The position numbers and the translations under genes were made by a program. Below, piece by piece: positions 11,536-22,002 of a DNA stretch of 64,000 nt. The stretch lies in contig OX327694.1 in the NCBI GenBank assembly GCA_946807835.1, forward strand, positions 10,738,001 to 10,802,000. The letters run 5' to 3'. Below the pieces are notes generated by a model. It was not told where the DNA came from. It saw nothing but the letters and a program-made list of their open reading frames with translations, and searched no databases. The DNA is from Ailanthus altissimus (lineage: Eukaryota > Streptophyta > Magnoliopsida > Sapindales > Simaroubaceae). Every line of letters starts with the position of its first letter. The stretch's first letter is position 1.

Positions 11536-13000
11536 CCTCAACCTCGAACACTTTGTCAAAATTTGGTAATGCAAGAATAGGGGCTTGGGTTACCTTTGCT
11601 TTGATGATGTCAAAACTCCTTTGTGCTTCATTTGTCCACTTGAAGTGATCACCCTTTAAACATTCAGTGATTGGTGCCATGATTGAACTAAATCCTTTAA
11701 TGAAACGCCGGTAAAATGAAGCTAATCCATGAAAGCTTCGAACATCATGAAGAGTTTGAGGAATAAGCCAGTTCAAAATAGCTTCCACCTTACTAGGATC
11801 CATTTTGATTCCATCTTTAGAAACTACATAGCCTAGAAATATAAGGCAATCTGAGAAGAACTCACATTTCTTTAGGTTGACATAAAGCTTCTGTTTCCTC
11901 AAAGTGTTGAAAACTTGGTGAAGGTGATCCAAGTGTTGTTCCTTATCTTTGCTACACACAAGAATGTCATCAAAGTAGACAACAATGAATCTTCCAATGT
12001 AGTGCTTCAAAACATGATTCATCAAACGCATGAAAGTACTAGGAGCATTTGAAAGTCCAAAAGGCATGACCTTCCATTCATAAAGCCCATCTCTTGTCTT
12101 GAATGCTGTCTTCCATTCGTCACCTAGTTTCATTCTTATTTGATGGTATCCACTCCGTAGATCAATCTTGGAGAAAATACAAGCTCCATACAATTGGTCA
12201 AGAAGATCATCAAGTCGAGGAATTGGGAAGCGATAATCAACGGTAATTTTGTTGACAGCTCTACTATCCACACACATGCGAAAAGAACCATCCTTCTTGG
12301 GCACAAGGAGAGCAGGAACAACATAAGGGCTCTTAATTTCTTCAATTAAGCCTTTAGACAAAAGATCATTTACTTGACTTTGAAGTTCAGCATGCTCCTT
12401 AGGACTCATTCTGTAGGCTGCTTTGTTTGGTAGAACAGCTCCTGGAATAAGATCAATGCCATGTTGAATGTCTCTCATGTGAGGCAATCCTGGTGGTATC
12501 TCATCTGGTACTACATCATGAAATTCTTGAAGTAGCTTCTTCATTATAAAAGGTGGCTCAGGACTATCATTGTTTTCTTCAAACACCATAAGAGCAAAGG
12601 CTTCATCAACCTTTAAAAATTCCCTCTTACATTCAGAAAGAGTCAAGAAATTATTTCCCTCCCCTTTAAAAGGCTTAGGAACATTGATCATCTTAGAAGG
12701 ACCCAAAATGACTTTAACACCATCCTTGACAAAGGAATAAGTGTTTTTATGGCCATCATAAATAATTTTTCTATCATATTGCCATGGACGACCAAGAAGT
12801 AAATGACAAGCATCCATTGGAACAACATCACACCAAACTTCATCTTTATAGTTTTTTCCAATAGAAAAAGATACTAGGCAACGTTGATTTACCTTAATTT
12901 CATATCCTTTTTGAGCCAAGAAAGCTTGTATGGTTGAGGATGCATCACTATCTTTAGGCCCAATCTTTCCACCATTTGTGCAGAAGCCACATTTTCAAAA
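11536..13000 (-). pseudogene. Protease C-terminus and reverse transcriptase of minus-strand gypsy
   Basis: A long open minus-strand frame (486 codons, 11459-12919) encodes a retropepsin tail (VPMDACHLLLGRPWQYDRK), a linker, then [50 protein letters not shown], the catalytic YFDD (11966-11977), FLGYVVSKDGI and [14 protein letters not shown] itself looks uninterrupted. It is disabled by an extra G in a G-run near 13003, just after the protease DGG, and by a deletion near 11535. It is probably normally translated as one Gag-Pol with its neighbours. Confidence 0.85.
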
Positions 13001-13657
13001 CTACCCCCCATCAATTATGACATAACACACCTTACCATGAGAAGTACACCTGGTATGAAAGATATTTTTTCGCAACCAATCTTCTTCTTCTTCTTCTTCA
13101 TAGGCAGCACTTAAAACTTTTCGAAGGATGAGAGTTTCACCCTCATCCTCATAAGTTATATCTTCATTCTCTTCCTCAGGCTCTGCATGGTTGTTCTCCA
13201 TCTCTTCTTCATCTTCTTTTTCAACAAGTGTCATAATCCTGCAATTTGGGCATTCAGAAGCAATATGTCCATATCCTTGGCATTTGAAACATTGGCGAGA
13301 ATTGGTGTTGGAGGCATTGTTTTGCTTCTTTTGGTTAGAGACACCATCATTCTTTGAAGAAGTTCTTGTAGTAGGTTTGGCAGTAGGAATAGACTTAGAG
13401 TTGGAAGTATTCCCCCGGTTAGAAAAACCTTCTCGTGTCAAGAATCGATAATTGCCGCTGCGTGATATCTTTTGTTGATTCTCCACCTTAAGTGCAAGTC
13501 TACAAACATCTCCATAAGTCCAGTATGGTTGTAATTGCACAATATTTGAAATCTCAGGTCTTAAACCCCCAAGATAATGTGCAATTGTCTGTTCTTCTTG
13601 TTCAACCATATCGCATTTCAGCATGAGATGATCGAATTCTGCAGTGTAGTCTTCTAC
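13001..13657 (-). pseudogene. Gag C-terminal half with zinc knuckle and protease start (minus-strand gypsy)
   Basis: The minus-strand frame encodes VEDYTAEFDHLMLKCDMVEQ, QTIAHYLGGLRPEI, a Ser/Asn-rich linker, the CCHC zinc knuckle CFKCQGYGHIASEC (about 13245-13290), an acidic stretch, and finally CYVIIDGG, the protease active-site region. Its N-terminal half is at 20498-21110, because the nested element at 13663-20492 interrupts the codons for KELS and VEDY. The Glu-rich stretch near 13085-13210 is unusually acidic. Confidence 0.85.
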
Positions 13658-13949
13658 AGAAATGATGCAAACGACATTGCACAGCCTATACGCATACAAG
13701 ACAAAGAATTCGCACGTGGGCTTGGAGGGGCTCAAGTCCATCAATCACATGATACATTAAGTTTGCCAAATGGGCCAATCACAAACTTAGAGCCAAGCAA
13801 TTTAAAGAAGCATTAAATGGGCTGATTCAACAAGTTTGTGGGAGGGCAAACACATGGAGGCCTAGCATAAGCCCAAATACATTTCAAATCAATCCAAATC
13901 AGATTCAAGGAAACCTAATCACTTTGATTAAGGCAGAATTTCTGGAAAG

Positions 13950-14135
13950 TTGAATATTCAAGGAAACATAATTCCTTTGATTTAGGCATGTTTTCTGGAA
14001 ATTTGAATATTCAAGGAAACATATTTCCTTTGATTTAGGCATGTTTTCTGAAAATTTGAATATTCAAGGAAACCATGTTTTCTGGAAATTTGAATATTCA
14101 AGGAATCCTAATCCCTTTGATTTAGGCATGTTTTC
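13950..14135 (+). repeat. Internal minisatellite of the LTR (about 53-bp unit)
   Basis: Units contain TTGAATATTCAAGGAA followed by TTTAGGCATGTTTTCT. In this LTR there are three full units and one shortened unit of about 34 bp. The 3' LTR of the same element has only two full units. The core GAATATTC is palindromic. Confidence 0.8.
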
Positions 14136-14229
14136 TAGAAATTTGATTAAGTTTGAATTTTGTTGTTATATTAGTTGTAAGTTTGAAATTTGTATTTGAA
14201 AGTTGTAACTTGACATCTCTTATGGTCTC

Positions 14230-14237
14230 TATAAATA
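14230..14237 (+). promoter_or_regulatory. LTR TATA box (nested gypsy)
   Basis: TATAAATA in a GGTCTCTATAAATACCATGG context, identical at 20171-20178 in the 3' LTR. It is assigned as the U3 promoter from position and conservation. Confidence 0.55.
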
Positions 14238-14553
14238 CCATGGAGATTGAGAGTGGGTTGAGAGATTGCAGAAAATACAATTTGAGAGTTTTTGTGTTCT
14301 TCTTTCATTCTTGAAAGGACTTGAACTTATCAAGCTTGTTCTTGTGGCGTTCAAACAACTGGACTTATCACCTAGATTCTTGAAGTATCCTTAGGGTTTC
14401 ATGGTGTGGCGTCCTATATCCAGCCATAGTTTTGGTTCTTGGTTTGCTAACTCAAGGGTCAAAACTCGTCAAACTTGCATCTTGAAGATCTCAGGTTCAA
14501 TTTTATATTGTGGTGCTTGGTTTTGTCACATTGTTGGTAAGGTTCATATCATT

Positions 14554-14571
14554 TGGTATCAGAGCTTTGGT
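14554..14571 (+). other. Primer-binding site (initiator Met tRNA type)
   Basis: TGGTATCAGAGCTTTGGT begins two bases after the LTR end. The first 12 bases match the complement of the 3' end of plant initiator Met tRNA, the usual primer for plant LTR elements. Confidence 0.85.
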
Positions 14572-15114
14572 TTCAAGGCAAGTTTGAATTATCCTTTTAT
14601 TTTATTTCATTGTTCCATTTATCTTTACATAAATTCGTATTTTATTTTATTTCTGGTTTCTGATTTAGAGAAAAAAAAGAAGAAAAAAAAAAGAAAAGAA
14701 AAAAAAAGATAGAAAAGAAAAGAAAAGATAGAAAAGAAAAAAAAAAGAGAAACAAAAGAAGAGGCCAGAAATTTGTTGCAAATTCTAAATTTTGAATTTC
14801 ATCAGTTTGTCTACAACTTTGAACCAAATTTCCCACGTATGTTACTAGCATCATTTTCTTAAGGATGTATTCTTGAATCGCATGACTTGTCTCGGTTGAT
14901 TCTCATATTAAATTGTCACTTGAATCTTGATTATTTTTGAGTCTGATTAAAGGTTAAAAGAAGACACGTGAGTGGAAAAGGGCAAAGAGAGGTGAGAACA
15001 TAAGAGGGTAAAAGCCGTTTGAGTGCTAAACACGAGAGTAAGTAAATTTTCTCGAGTGAAACACGTGAGGGAGTGCTTGTGAGGCCTTAACTGTATTTTT
15101 TGCAGATTCTAAAC
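14572..15114 (+). other. Untranslated leader of nested gypsy with A/G-rich tract
   Basis: No gene is seen. The stretch holds a long A/AG tract (about 14668-14757) and repeated ACACGAG/ACACGTGAG motifs at 14965-15070, typical of a retrotransposon leader between PBS and gag. The lysine-rich and phenylalanine-rich ORFs over the A tract are low-complexity artefacts. Confidence 0.6.
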
Positions 15115-16334
15115 ATGTTACACAATCAAGAAAACTCAAATGAAGAGGTACAACAACCAACCAATCCTAACCTACAGTTGCAGGCGTTATTGGGCGAAAT
15201 GAGGCGGATGATGAGAACTGAATTAGAGCAAATTCACGAAAGAATGGACCGGCTGGAAAATTTTGGGCAGCATCAAAACTCGCCTATTGGGCAACCACCT
15301 AGGCGAGTGCAACCAGGAGTACAAAGGGGAGATGTTGGAGATGAAGAGGAGTTGGATGAGCTGGATGAACCACCAATGAACCAAGGTAGATTTAGGCGTG
15401 GATTTGGAGATATAGGTGCTAGGAGGGGAATACCTAAGCGAGATGATGACTTGGGAAGCATTAAGGTGAAGATTCCACCTTTTCAAGGTAAAAATAATCC
15501 TGAGGCATATCTAGAATGGGAGATGAAGATAGAGATGATCTTCGATTGTCATAACTATTTCGAGGCCAAAAAGGTAAAATTGGCTGCAATTGAATTCAGT
15601 AACTATGCTATTGTTTGGTGGGATCAATTGTTGAAGGAAAGGAGGAGAAATCACGAACGACCTGTTGAGACGTGGAACGAGATGAAGGCCATCATGAGGA
15701 GACGCTTCATTCCTAGCTACTACCATCGGGAGTTGTATTACAAGTTGCAACGTCTAACTCAAGGATCCAAAAGCGTCGATGAATACTATAAAGAAATGGA
15801 GGTTGCTATGATCCAAGCAAATGTAGATGAGGACAGAGAAGCCACTATGGCTAGGTTCTTGCATGGCTTAAACCGAGAGATAGCGGACATGGTGGAGATG
15901 CAACATTATGTCGAGTTGACAGATATAGTGCACCAAGCTATCAAAGTTGAGCAACAATTGAAGCGAAGGAACATAGTTCGAAGGGGATCAAGCATGGCTG
16001 CCACAAACTCATGGCGACCAGCCCCTAAAAGAGATGAATTTTCATTAACTAAGCCTAAGCTGAGCCATCTAAGGATGCCAAACAAGCTGCGACATTGAAA
16101 CAAGAGAAAACTGAATCCACAACTTCAAGAAATCATGACATTAAGTGCTTCAAATGCCAAGGTAGGGGACATATAGCTAGCCAATGTCAAAACAAAAGGG
16201 TAATGGTGATCAACACTCAAGGGGAGATCGAGTCGGAAGATGAGCAAGATGATGAAGTGGATGATATGCTACCTCTTGAAAATGACTATGAAAGACAATA
16301 TGCAGTAGAAGAAGAATCATTGGTGGCAAGATGA
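15115..16334 (+). pseudogene. gag of nested CRM-like gypsy (frameshift plus stop)
   Basis: The ATG at 15115 opens a frame encoding a coiled Gln/Glu-rich N-terminus (MRTELEQIHERMDRLENF), then the retrotransposon gag domain with YLEWEMKIEMIF, WWDQLLKERR, RRRFIPSYY and LYYKLQRLTQGSKSVDEYYKEME. An indel near 16055-16080 shifts the frame. The next frame carries the zinc knuckle CFKCQGRGHIASQC (16146-16187) and an acidic linker, and ends at a TGA at 16332-16334 in place of an Arg codon. Gag packages RNA in virus-like particles (family knowledge). Confidence 0.88.
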
Positions 16335-16382
16335 GCTCTTAGCGCACAAGTTAAGGAAGAAGAAAACAATCAGCGAGAAAAC

Positions 16383-18560
16383 TTGTTCCATACTAGATGT
16401 TTCGCGAACAACAAAGTTTACAGCGTTATAGTTGATGGTGGGAGTTGCACCAATGTTGCCAGCACCGAGTTAGTAGAAAAATTGGCATTACCTACCTTGA
16501 AACATCCACGACCATACCGACTTCAGTGGCTGAATAATTACGGAGAATTCAAGGTAACCAAACAAGTGATGGTGGCATTTTCCAATGGCAAATATGATGA
16601 TGAGGTACTTTGTGATGTGGTACCTATGCATGCATGTCACATCTTATTGGGACGACCATGGCAATTCGATAGAAGAGTCACGCATGACGGTTACACCAAC
16701 AGGTACTCTTTTATCATCAAAAAGCAGCCTATAACACTTGTACCATTAACACCAAAACAAATTCTTGAAGACCAACTGAAGATGCAAAAAGTGAGTGAAA
16801 AGAGAAAAGAAAATGAGAGAGAGGCCATAGCTACGAGAAAAGAAAATGAAAGGAGAGAAAAAGAGAATGGTAAAGTCATGAAACATGGTGAAAATGAAAA
16901 TGAGAGAGTTGCAGCCCGAGAGGAAAGATATAACTATATTGCAAAAAAGTGTGAGATCAAGAGAGCTTTAATTTCACAACAGCCCCTTATAGTACTTATG
17001 TACAAGGAGGCCCTTTTGTGTACTAACGATCTTGCTAGATCTTTGCCAAGCAATATTATTTCTCTTTTGCAGAAATTCAATGATGTCTTTCTTGAGGAGG
17101 TACCTTCAGGCTTACCTCCAATTCGAGGAATTGAACATCAAATTGATTTCATACCTGGTGCAACAATTCCAAACCGACCCACTTATAGAAGTAATCCTGA
17201 GGAGACGAAAGAACTTCAACAGCAAGTTAATGAGCTAATGGAAAAAGGATATGTTAGAGAGAGCATGAGTCCTTGTGCAATTTCGGTCCTACTAGTACCT
17301 AAGAAGGATGGGACATGGAGGATGTGTGTTGATTGTCGAGCCATCAACAACATTACGGTAAAGTATCGCCATCCTATTCCTCGATTAGGTGATATGTTAG
17401 ATGAACTACATGGATCTTGTGTGTTTTCTAAGATTGATCTCAAGAGTGGATACCATCAGATTAGGATGAAAGAAGGTGATGAATGGAAAACTGCATTTAA
17501 AACAAAATATGGTTTGTATGAATGGTTATTTATGCCTTTTGGATTAACTAATGCACCTAGTACTCTCATGAGACTTATGAACCATGTTTTGTGTGCTTTT
17601 ATTGGCAAATTTGTAGTTGTGTACTTTGATGATATCCTGATATATAGTAGAAGCCTAGACGCTCATGTTGACCACTTAAAGCTTGTTTTAGAGGTTTTAA
17701 GGAAAGAAAGGTTGTTTACTAACCTTAAGAAATGCACTTTTTGCACGGACAAACTTGTGTTTCTTGGTTTTGTTGTAAGTTCTAAAGGAATTGAGGTTGA
17801 CGACGAAAAGGTGAAGGCAATTCATGATTGGCCAACGCCTACTTCAGTGACACAGGTTAGAAGCTTCCATGGCTTAGCTAGTTTTTACCTACGTTTTGTT
17901 CGGGATTTCAGTAGCTTAGCCGCACCCTTAACTGAAGTCATCAAGAAGAATGTTCCGTTTAAGTGGGGAGATGAGCAAGAAATAGCATTCAAGCTAATCA
18001 AAGAGAAATTAACTAATGCACCTTTATTTGTTTTGCCTAACTTCACTAAAACGTTCGAAATTGAGTGTGATGCTTCAGGTATAGGTATTGGAGGAGTGCT
18101 GATGCAAGAGGGAAGACCGGTTGCATACTTTAGTGAGAAATTGAATGGTGCTGTCCTAAAATATTCCACTTATGACAAAGAATTGTATGCATTAGTTCGA
18201 ACTTTGGAGACCTGGCAGCACTATCTATGGCCGAAAGAGTTTGTTATTCATACAGATCATGAATCTTTGAAGCATTTAAAAGGGCAGCATAAGCTGAATA
18301 GACGCCATGCAAGTTGGGTGGAGTTCATTGAAACATTCCCCTATGTGATCAAATATAAACAAGATAAGAAAAATGTAGTTGCTGATGCACTATCACGCAG
18401 GTACACTTTGCTTTCAACCCTTGATGCTAAATTGCTTGGATTTGATTACATTAAAGAATTATATGCAAACGATTCTAATTTTGGTGACTTGTTTAAAATT
18501 TGCACTAAAAGGGCAAGTGGAAAGTTTTCTTTACATGATAATTTCTGTTTCGAGAAATAA
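16383..18560 (+). pseudogene. Protease, reverse transcriptase and RNase H of nested gypsy (725-codon open frame)
   Basis: A 725-codon frame encodes a retropepsin segment with [11 protein letters not shown] (active-site D near 16434) and [11 protein letters not shown], then a Lys/Glu-rich charged insert (about 16790-16930). RT follows with [43 protein letters not shown] and catalytic YFDD at 17622-17633, then RNase H with [33 protein letters not shown] and [10 protein letters not shown]. The frame ends at a stop near 18558 after two apparent one-base losses. It is not independently initiated and was part of Gag-Pol upstream. The Lys/Glu-rich insert between PR and RT is unusual compared with the minus-strand relative. 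Confidence 0.9.
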
Positions 18561-19620
18561 ATTGTGTGTTCCACATTCATCCTTGCGTGAATTACTTGTT
18601 CAGGAAGAACATGGTGGTGGTTTGATGGGTCACTTTGGGGTAGCAAAGACTTTAGGTGTATTGCATGAGCATTTCTTTTGGCCACACATGAAACGTGATG
18701 TAGAAAGGATGTGTGCGAGATGCATCACTTGCAGGCAAGCTAAGTCTAGGCATCAACCACATGGGTTGTACACACCCCTCCCTATTCCTAATGCACCTTG
18801 GGTTGATATCTCTATAGACTTTATTTTGGGCTTACCTAGGACTAAGAAGGGGAGAGACTCAATTTTTGTGGTTGTTGATAGGTTCTCTAAAATGGCGCAT
18901 TTTATTGCATGCCATAAAACTGATGATGCATCACATATAGCAGATTTATTTTTCAAGGAGATTGTTAGGTTGCATGGCATGCCTAGGACTAATGTTTCTA
19001 ATCGAGACTCGCGATTCTTGAGCTATTTCTGGAAGACTTTGTAGGGAAAGTTGGGAACAAAATTGTTGTTCTCTACTACATGTCACCCGCAAACTGATGG
19101 TCAAACTGAAGTAGTGAATGGAACTTTATCTACTTTGTTGCGTGCTACCATACAAAAAAATTTGAAAACATGGGAAGATTGTTTGCCGCATGTTGAATTT
19201 GCTTATAATCGTTGTGTTCATTCCGCAACTAAGTTTTCACCATTTGAGATTGTCTATGGGTTTAATCCGTTGACTCCTTTAGATTTAACTCCTTTACCTT
19301 TCAGCGAACATGTTAACTTAGATGGAAAAAAGAAAGCAGATTTTATTAAGCAGATTCATGAGAAAGCAAAGCAAAACATAGAATGGCGGACGGAGCAATA
19401 TGCCAAACAGGCCAATAAGGGACGTAAGAAGGTTGTCTTTGAACCAGGAGATTGGGTTTGGTTGCATATGAGGAAGGACCGTTTTCCTGAGCAAAGACGT
19501 TCTAAACTCCTTCCTAGGGGTGATGGACCGTTTCGCGTATTAGAACGCATAAATGACAATGTTTACAAAATTGAATTACCTGGTGAGTATGGTGTTAGTG
19601 CTAGCTTTAATGTTTGACTT
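18541..19620 (+). pseudogene. Integrase of nested CRM-like gypsy (nonsense codon and frameshift)
   Basis: The frame 18541-19044 holds the H2C2 zinc region ([13 protein letters not shown]...[13 protein letters not shown]) and the core blocks [24 protein letters not shown] and [17 protein letters not shown] at 19042-19044 replaces a Trp codon after KTL. The frame then continues with [13 protein letters not shown], which includes the catalytic Glu, PHVEFAYNR and the GPY/F module ([19 protein letters not shown]). It breaks at about 19615 by loss of two bases. The continuing frame passes the PPT into the LTR. Confidence 0.88.
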
Positions 19621-19624
19621 ATCT

Positions 19625-19861
19625 CCTTTCGATATAGGTGATGATGCAAACGACGATTTGAGTACAAATCTTCTTCAAGAGGGGGAGAATGATGCAAATG
19701 ACATTGCACAGCCTATACACATACAAGACAAAGAATTCGCATGTGGGCTTGGAGGGGCTCAAGTCCATCAATCACATGATACATTAAGTTTGCCAAATGG
19801 GCCAATCACAAGACTTAGAGCCAAGCAATTTAAAGAAGCATTAAATGGGCTGATTCAATAA
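19625..19861 (+). CDS. Pol C-terminal tail continuing into the 3' LTR (GPITR motif)
   Basis: After the frameshift the frame reads DLSPFDIGDDAND, LLQEGEND (over the PPT), then enters the LTR and ends with GPITRLRAKQFKEALNGLI before the stop. Similar GP(I/M)(T/I)(R/K)-x-(R/K) tails occur at the same LTR position at 50900-50975 and 62155-62200. In CRM-type elements a C-terminal motif downstream of integrase is known to overlap the 3' LTR; equating these tails with it is inference. Confidence 0.6.
   Translation, partial: PFDIGDDANDDLSTNLLQEGENDANDIAQPIHIQDKEFACGLGGAQVHQSHDTLSLPNGPITRLRAKQFKEALNGLIQ
19677..19689 (+). other. Polypurine tract of nested gypsy
   Basis: AAGAGGGGGAGAA lies immediately before the TGATGC start of the 3' LTR. 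It is the expected plus-strand primer. Confidence 0.85.
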
Positions 19862-20492
19862 GTTTGTGGGAGGGCAAACACATGGAGGCCTAGCATAAGC
19901 CCAAATACATTTCAAATCAATCCAAATCAGATTCAAGGAAACCTAATCACTTTGATTAAGGCAGAATTTCTGGAAAGTTGAATATTCAAGGAAACATAAT
20001 TCCTTTGATTTAGGCATGTTTTCTGGAAATTTGAATATTCAAGGAATCCTAATCCCTTTGATTTAGGCATGTTTTCTGGAAATTTGATTAAGTTTGAATT
20101 TTGTTGTTATATTAGTTGTAAGTTTGAAATTTGTATTTGAAAGTTGTAACTTGACATCTCTTATGGTCTCTATAAATACCATGGAGATTGAGAGTGGGTT
20201 GAGAGATTGCAGAAAATACAATTTGAGAGTTTTTGTGTTCTTCTTTCATTCTTGAAAGGACTTGAACTTATCAAGCTTGTTCTTGTGGCGTTCAAACAAC
20301 CGGATTTATCACCTAGATTCTTGAAGTATCCTTGGGGTTTCTTGGTGTGGCGTCCTATATCCAGCCATAGTTTTGGTTCTTGGTTTGCTAACTCAAGGGT
20401 CAAAACTTGTCAAACTTGCGTCTTGAAGATCTCGGGTTCAATTTCATATTGTGGTGCTGGGTTTTGTCACATTGTTGGCAAGGTTCATATCA
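19690..20492 (+). repeat. 3' LTR of nested plus-strand gypsy
   Basis: The 803-bp LTR runs from TGATGCAAATG to GTTCATATCA and is nearly identical to 13663-14551. It lacks about 86 bp of minisatellite units. The TATA-like element is at 20171-20178. It is followed directly by the AGATA half of the target-site duplication. Confidence 0.93.
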
Positions 20493-20497
20493 AGATA

Positions 20498-21110
20498 GCT
20501 CCTTTTGACGAAAATTGTGTAGTTTGAGAAAAATATCTTGTCGATAGTTGTCCGGAAGATATTTCCTCTTAAGCTCTCATTTCATCTTCTCCCAGGTCAC
20601 GATCTTACTTCTACCTTCCCGTATCCTTTGTTTCCTTAGATTTTCCCACCATAAAGAAGCATACTTTTTAAGTTTTATGGCAACGACTTTCATCTTTTGA
20701 TTTTCTGGAACATCTTGATAATCAAAAATTCTTTCTATGGTGTTCAACCAATCCACAAACTCATCTGGGTGCATTCTACCCTCAAAATCTGGTATTTCCA
20801 CTTTTACATGGAAATCTCGACGATCATTTCTAAATGTCATATTTCTTATAACATTTGGATGTATGGGAGAACTATCACCAGAGGAATGAGATTTAGCTTG
20901 ATAAAAAGGATTTGTATTACCTTCATCATTACTAGAAGAACCATTATCGAGATCTTCATGTTGCACAGCTTTACCTCGATCTTCAAAACGTTCTAAACGT
21001 TGTTGAAGTTGCTGAATTTGTTGTCTCAATTATTCAATTAGAGTATCTCGTGTATCAACTTGAGCTGTTGGTTGTTCTTCAATTGTTGGAATAAATCTAC
21101 GACCTATGGC
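20498..21110 (-). pseudogene. Gag N-terminal half of minus-strand CRM-like gypsy
   Basis: The minus-strand frame begins MAIGRRFIP near 21110, passes a stop near 21030, and continues LRQQIQQLQQRLERFEDRG (coiled-coil-like). It then has VKVEIPDFEGRMHPDEFVDWL, YASLWWENLRKQR, KYLPDNYRQDIFLKLHNF and RQKELS, where the nested element begins. The remaining gag continues at 13657. The match of this broken codon phase across the insertion is strong evidence for nesting. Confidence 0.88.
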
Positions 21111-21135
21111 CATTGAAAGATAAAGTCAAAATTAA

Positions 21136-21155
21136 CCAAATGCTCTGATACCAAA
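21136..21155 (-). other. Primer-binding site of minus-strand gypsy
   Basis: On the minus strand TGGTATCAGAGCATTTGG follows the LTR end by a few bases (core 21142-21153). It matches initiator Met tRNA and fixes 21158-22002 as the 5' LTR. Confidence 0.88.
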
Positions 21156-21157
21156 AT

Positions 21158-22002
21158 TGATGCAGGCTTAAGTGTTTAGAAAAAGAATACCACAAGATTG
21201 AAAGAATGAAAACAAACACTCACTTTTATTAAAATAAACTCAAACACTGAATAAAGTAAAATTGGTACAAGCTCACCACTCAAGAGAATTACAATGGGAT
21301 ACAGAATAATTCACCACCCAAAGAACCCTACAAGAGATACAGAACTCTCAAACTCACCACTCTAAGGAATCCACCCAAGAGATACAAAGTTAAATGTAGA
21401 AACTCTCATAAGAGAACTCTCCCACATACAAGTAATTTAAAATTCACTCCCTGCCCTTCTCCTCTCATCCTTAGGTATTTATAGAGAGTTCTTGGGAGGG
21501 CTACTGCAAAGCACTCATTACAACATTAAAACTTGGTGGTTGGGAGTTTACAAAAGACAGCAATTAAGACTTACAACTATCCTTACACCAAAAGTCTACA
21601 AATACAGCAAATACAAATGAAGCATTAAATTCGAACATAATATGCTCTAATTCAACAAAGCATGCTCTAAAGTCTTGGATGGAGACAAAAGTTACCTCAA
21701 TTCTTGCATGTTGTCAAGATTTGGCTCACCTACTAGCTGTCTGACCTTCCTTTAGTTATTAGGATTCAGCTTACTCTACAAAACTTATATTCATGTGCTG
21801 TAAAAAGGATTTAGAACTAGACATATAATTTTCTAGTAGTATGAAGATTACCTAATAATTCCTTCCGAAACAGTACTAGATAAATCCCAAATTTACCCTT
21901 GAAATTCATTACCTTTCCTTGAGTCTTTAGAGTACGAATGTAACTAACTTGAATTCATTTGGTTCTATTTTTAGCTCCATGTGATCAGACACTCCTGTGT
22001 CA
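21158..22002 (-). repeat. 5' LTR of minus-strand CRM-like gypsy
   Basis: The 845-bp LTR is almost identical to 9069-9916. Among the first 500 aligned bases I count about eight substitutions, all transitions. The TATA-like element is at 21476-21483. The base following the LTR begins copia RNase H sequence on the opposite strand. Confidence 0.9.

Larger units (their letters stand above)
13663..14551 (+). repeat. 5' LTR of nested plus-strand gypsy
   Basis: The 889-bp LTR begins TGATGCAAACG and ends GTTCATATCA. It is longer than its partner (803 bp) mainly because a 53-bp internal repeat at about 13950-14130 has extra units. A TATA-like TATAAATA lies at 14230-14237. Other differences from the 3' LTR are few and mostly C/T or G/A. 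Confidence 0.93.
13663..20492 (+). mobile_element. Nested plus-strand Ty3/gypsy element (CRM-like), complete LTR-to-LTR
   Basis: The 6830-bp element has LTRs 13663-14551 and 19690-20492, PBS, gag, PR, RT, RNase H, IN and PPT in order. The flanking 5 bases are AGAAA (13658-13662) and AGATA (20493-20497), a target-site duplication with one substitution. Removing the element and one copy restores continuity of the host element's gag frame, which confirms the insertion. Coding is broken by several frameshifts and at least two nonsense codons, so it is non-autonomous now. Confidence 0.95.
9069..22002 (-). mobile_element. Minus-strand Ty3/gypsy element (CRM-like), LTR to LTR, with a nested insertion
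   Basis: The two LTRs (9069-9916 and 21158-22002) differ by only a handful of bases by eye, nearly all transitions. On the minus strand the order is LTR, PBS, gag, PR, RT, RNase H, IN, PPT, LTR. A second gypsy at 13663-20492 splits gag. No canonical chromodomain follows the integrase, and the pol frame runs on through the polypurine tract into the LTR, as in CRM-type chromoviruses; clade assignment is tentative. Flanks are TAATG on the left and TACTT on the right, so a target-site duplication is doubtful. Confidence 0.85.

Noticed and set aside
14642..14854. Phe/Leu-rich minus-strand ORF over an A-rich tract, possibly a membrane peptide
   Set aside because: It is the complement of a low-complexity A/G tract in a retrotransposon leader; composition alone explains the hydrophobicity.
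13663..20492. Nested gypsy as a potentially active element, given its paired LTRs and intact PBS and PPT
   Set aside because: Gag and pol carry several frameshifts and at least two nonsense codons, so it could move only with proteins supplied by another copy.
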